Of a stretch of 7,524 nucleotides of DNA, positions 6,839-7,524 are shown one piece after another. A program made the translations under genes and the position numbers. The notes under the pieces are model-generated. The model was not told the origin of the DNA and did no database searches. It was given only the letters and a program-made list of their open reading frames with translations. The stretch is from Bacteroidota bacterium. Lineage in GTDB: Bacteria > Bacteroidota > Ignavibacteria > Ignavibacteriales > Ignavibacteriaceae. The stretch spans positions 1-7,524 of the forward strand of contig JAEXTA010000078.1 in assembly GCA_023453665.1 (NCBI GenBank). Direction: 5' to 3'. Numbering within the stretch: position 1 is the stretch's first letter; each line of letters begins with the position of its first letter.

Positions 6839-7096
6839 ATGGCACATAAAAAAGGTCAAGGTTCATCAAGGAATGGAAGAGACAGCAACGCACAAAGATT
6901 AGGTGTTAAAAGATTTGGCGGCGAAAAAGTACTTGCTGGTAACATTCTTGTAAGACAAAGAGGAACAAAATTTCATCCGGGATTAAATGTTGGAATCGGC
7001 GGTGACGATACTCTTTTTGCACTTAAAGATGGCGTCGTTAAGTTTGAAGTTCGAAGAGGCAACCGACAATTTGTTAATATAGCCCCTGTTGAATAG
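6839..7096 (+). CDS. rpmA: 50S ribosomal protein L27
   Basis: L27 lies near the peptidyl-transferase centre, where its flexible N-terminus reaches the P-site tRNA. The 85 residues equal the E. coli length. The sequence starts directly at MAHKKGQGSSRNGRDSNAQR, so there is no N-terminal extension of the kind cleaved by the Prp protease in Firmicutes. LGVKRFGGEKVLAGNILVRQ, RGTKFHPGLNVGIGG and DDTLFALKDGVVKFE follow, all highly conserved in the family. AGGAGA at 6828-6833, five bases before the ATG, is a strong ribosome binding site. The gene ends in TAG and is followed by a strong hairpin terminator, closing the rplU-rpmA unit. Confidence 0.99.
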   Translation: MAHKKGQGSSRNGRDSNAQRLGVKRFGGEKVLAGNILVRQRGTKFHPGLNVGIGGDDTLFALKDGVVKFEVRRGNRQFVNIAPVE

Positions 7097-7109
7097 TAGA
7101 TTTTCTTTT

Positions 7110-7137
7110 AAAAAAACCCTCGCACGAGGGTTTTTTT
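7110..7137. terminator. Strong bidirectional intrinsic terminator between rpmA and mdh
   Basis: Seven A residues, then CCCTC, a GCAC loop, GAGGG and seven T residues form a perfect 12-base-pair stem (7110-7121 with 7126-7137). The U-run serves transcripts from rpmA on the plus strand. The mirrored A-run gives a U-run to transcripts from the convergent malate dehydrogenase gene on the minus strand. The hairpin begins 14 bases after the rpmA stop and lies about 24 bases past the mdh stop, so one element probably ends both transcripts. Confidence 0.93.
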
Positions 7138-7160
7138 ATTTTAAATCAATCCTTCTGAAT

Positions 7161-7524
7161 TCAGAATCCAAGTCGTTCCATATCTGCCACAAGTGATTTA
7201 ACAGCTGCCACAGAATTATTCATTAAAGCTTGTTCTTCATCATTCAATGATAGCTCAATGATTCTCTCAACACCATTTGATCCTAATACCGCGGGAACTC
7301 CAACATAATAACCCTTAACACCGAATTCCCCGTTTAACAAAGCACAAACCGGCAGAACTCGTTTTTCATCAAATAAAATTGACTCAGCCATCGCAATAGC
7401 TGATGATGCAGGCGAATAAAAAGCTGAACCGGTTTTTAATAGTTTTACAACTTCACCGCCGGCCATTTTTGTTCTTTCTACCATAGCATTCATTACTTCA
7501 GCAGCTTTTGATTTATCATTATAC
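7161..7524 (-). CDS. mdh: Malate dehydrogenase, C-terminal part (5' end outside the window)
   Basis: Reading the minus strand from the window edge gives about 120 residues ending at a TGA (7163-7161). The internal methionine at 7493 is not the start, because the frame continues upstream through YNDKSKAAEV to the edge. The sequence matches the C-terminal substrate domain of the lactate-dehydrogenase-like malate dehydrogenases (NAD-dependent malate/oxaloacetate interconversion in the TCA cycle, cytoplasmic). Matching segments are MVERTKMAGGEVVKLLKTGS, AFYSPASSAIAMAESIL, KRVLPVCALLNGEFGVKG, YYVGVPAVLGSNGVERIIEL and LNDEEQALMNNSV. The nucleotide-binding Rossmann half, the substrate-specificity loop and the catalytic histidine lie outside the window. 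A true lactate dehydrogenase cannot be strictly excluded without them, but GGEVVKLLKTGSAFYSPA and GYYVGVPAVLG favour malate dehydrogenase. The gene converges on rpmA. Confidence 0.93.
   Translation of the reverse strand, partial: YNDKSKAAEVMNAMVERTKMAGGEVVKLLKTGSAFYSPASSAIAMAESILFDEKRVLPVCALLNGEFGVKGYYVGVPAVLGSNGVERIIELSLNDEEQALMNNSVAAVKSLVADMERLGF

Noticed and set aside
7153..7166. Perfect 14-base palindrome TTCTGAATTCAGAA overlapping the mdh stop
   Set aside because: A 14-base palindrome is expected about once by chance in a window of this size and composition; there is no loop, no second copy and no known operator match.

Overview
The window is ordinary, gene-dense bacterial chromosome from an AT-rich genome (by eye, G+C in the upper 30s percent). 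The best guess at lineage is the Bacteroidota/Chlorobi/Ignavibacteria group. The reasons are a TonB-dependent-receptor-like outer-membrane barrel end, a lactate-dehydrogenase-like malate dehydrogenase, and several genes with AT-rich leaders lacking a Shine-Dalgarno. However, dxs, rplU and rpmA do carry recognisable Shine-Dalgarno sequences, which fits Ignavibacteria-like organisms better than typical Bacteroidia or Flavobacteriia. This placement is inference only.

Layout. Positions 1-312 hold the last 103 codons of an outer-membrane receptor. One base after its stop begins a tightly packed same-strand run: xseA (314-1504) and xseB (1519-1752), the two subunits of exonuclease VII; dxs (1771-3690), the first enzyme of the MEP isoprenoid pathway; a Gfo/Idh/MocA-family oxidoreductase (3687-4688); an OmpR/PhoB-type response regulator (4685-5374); and a sensor histidine kinase (5364-6392). 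The last four genes overlap each other by 4, 4 and 11 bases, so they are very likely translationally coupled parts of one transcript. A 123-base gap with a -35-like box precedes the ribosomal protein pair rplU (L21, 6516-6824) and rpmA (L27, 6839-7096). A strong, nearly symmetrical hairpin terminator (7110-7137) separates rpmA from a convergent malate dehydrogenase gene, whose 3' part (7161-7524) runs off the window.

How the genes work together. xseA and xseB make one enzyme, rplU and rpmA make neighbouring proteins of the 50S subunit, and the regulator/kinase pair forms a two-component system. The link between exonuclease VII and dxs is an old neighbourhood, seen as xseB-ispA-dxs in Escherichia coli and many others, but here ispA is absent between them. 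The main oddities are the oxidoreductase, which has leucine where the family's usual catalytic histidine should be; the kinase, which has two membrane helices but almost no periplasmic sensor; and the shortened helical part of XseA. I see no mobile element, CRISPR array, RNA gene, phage gene or defence locus, and I do not find a convincing undescribed system here.
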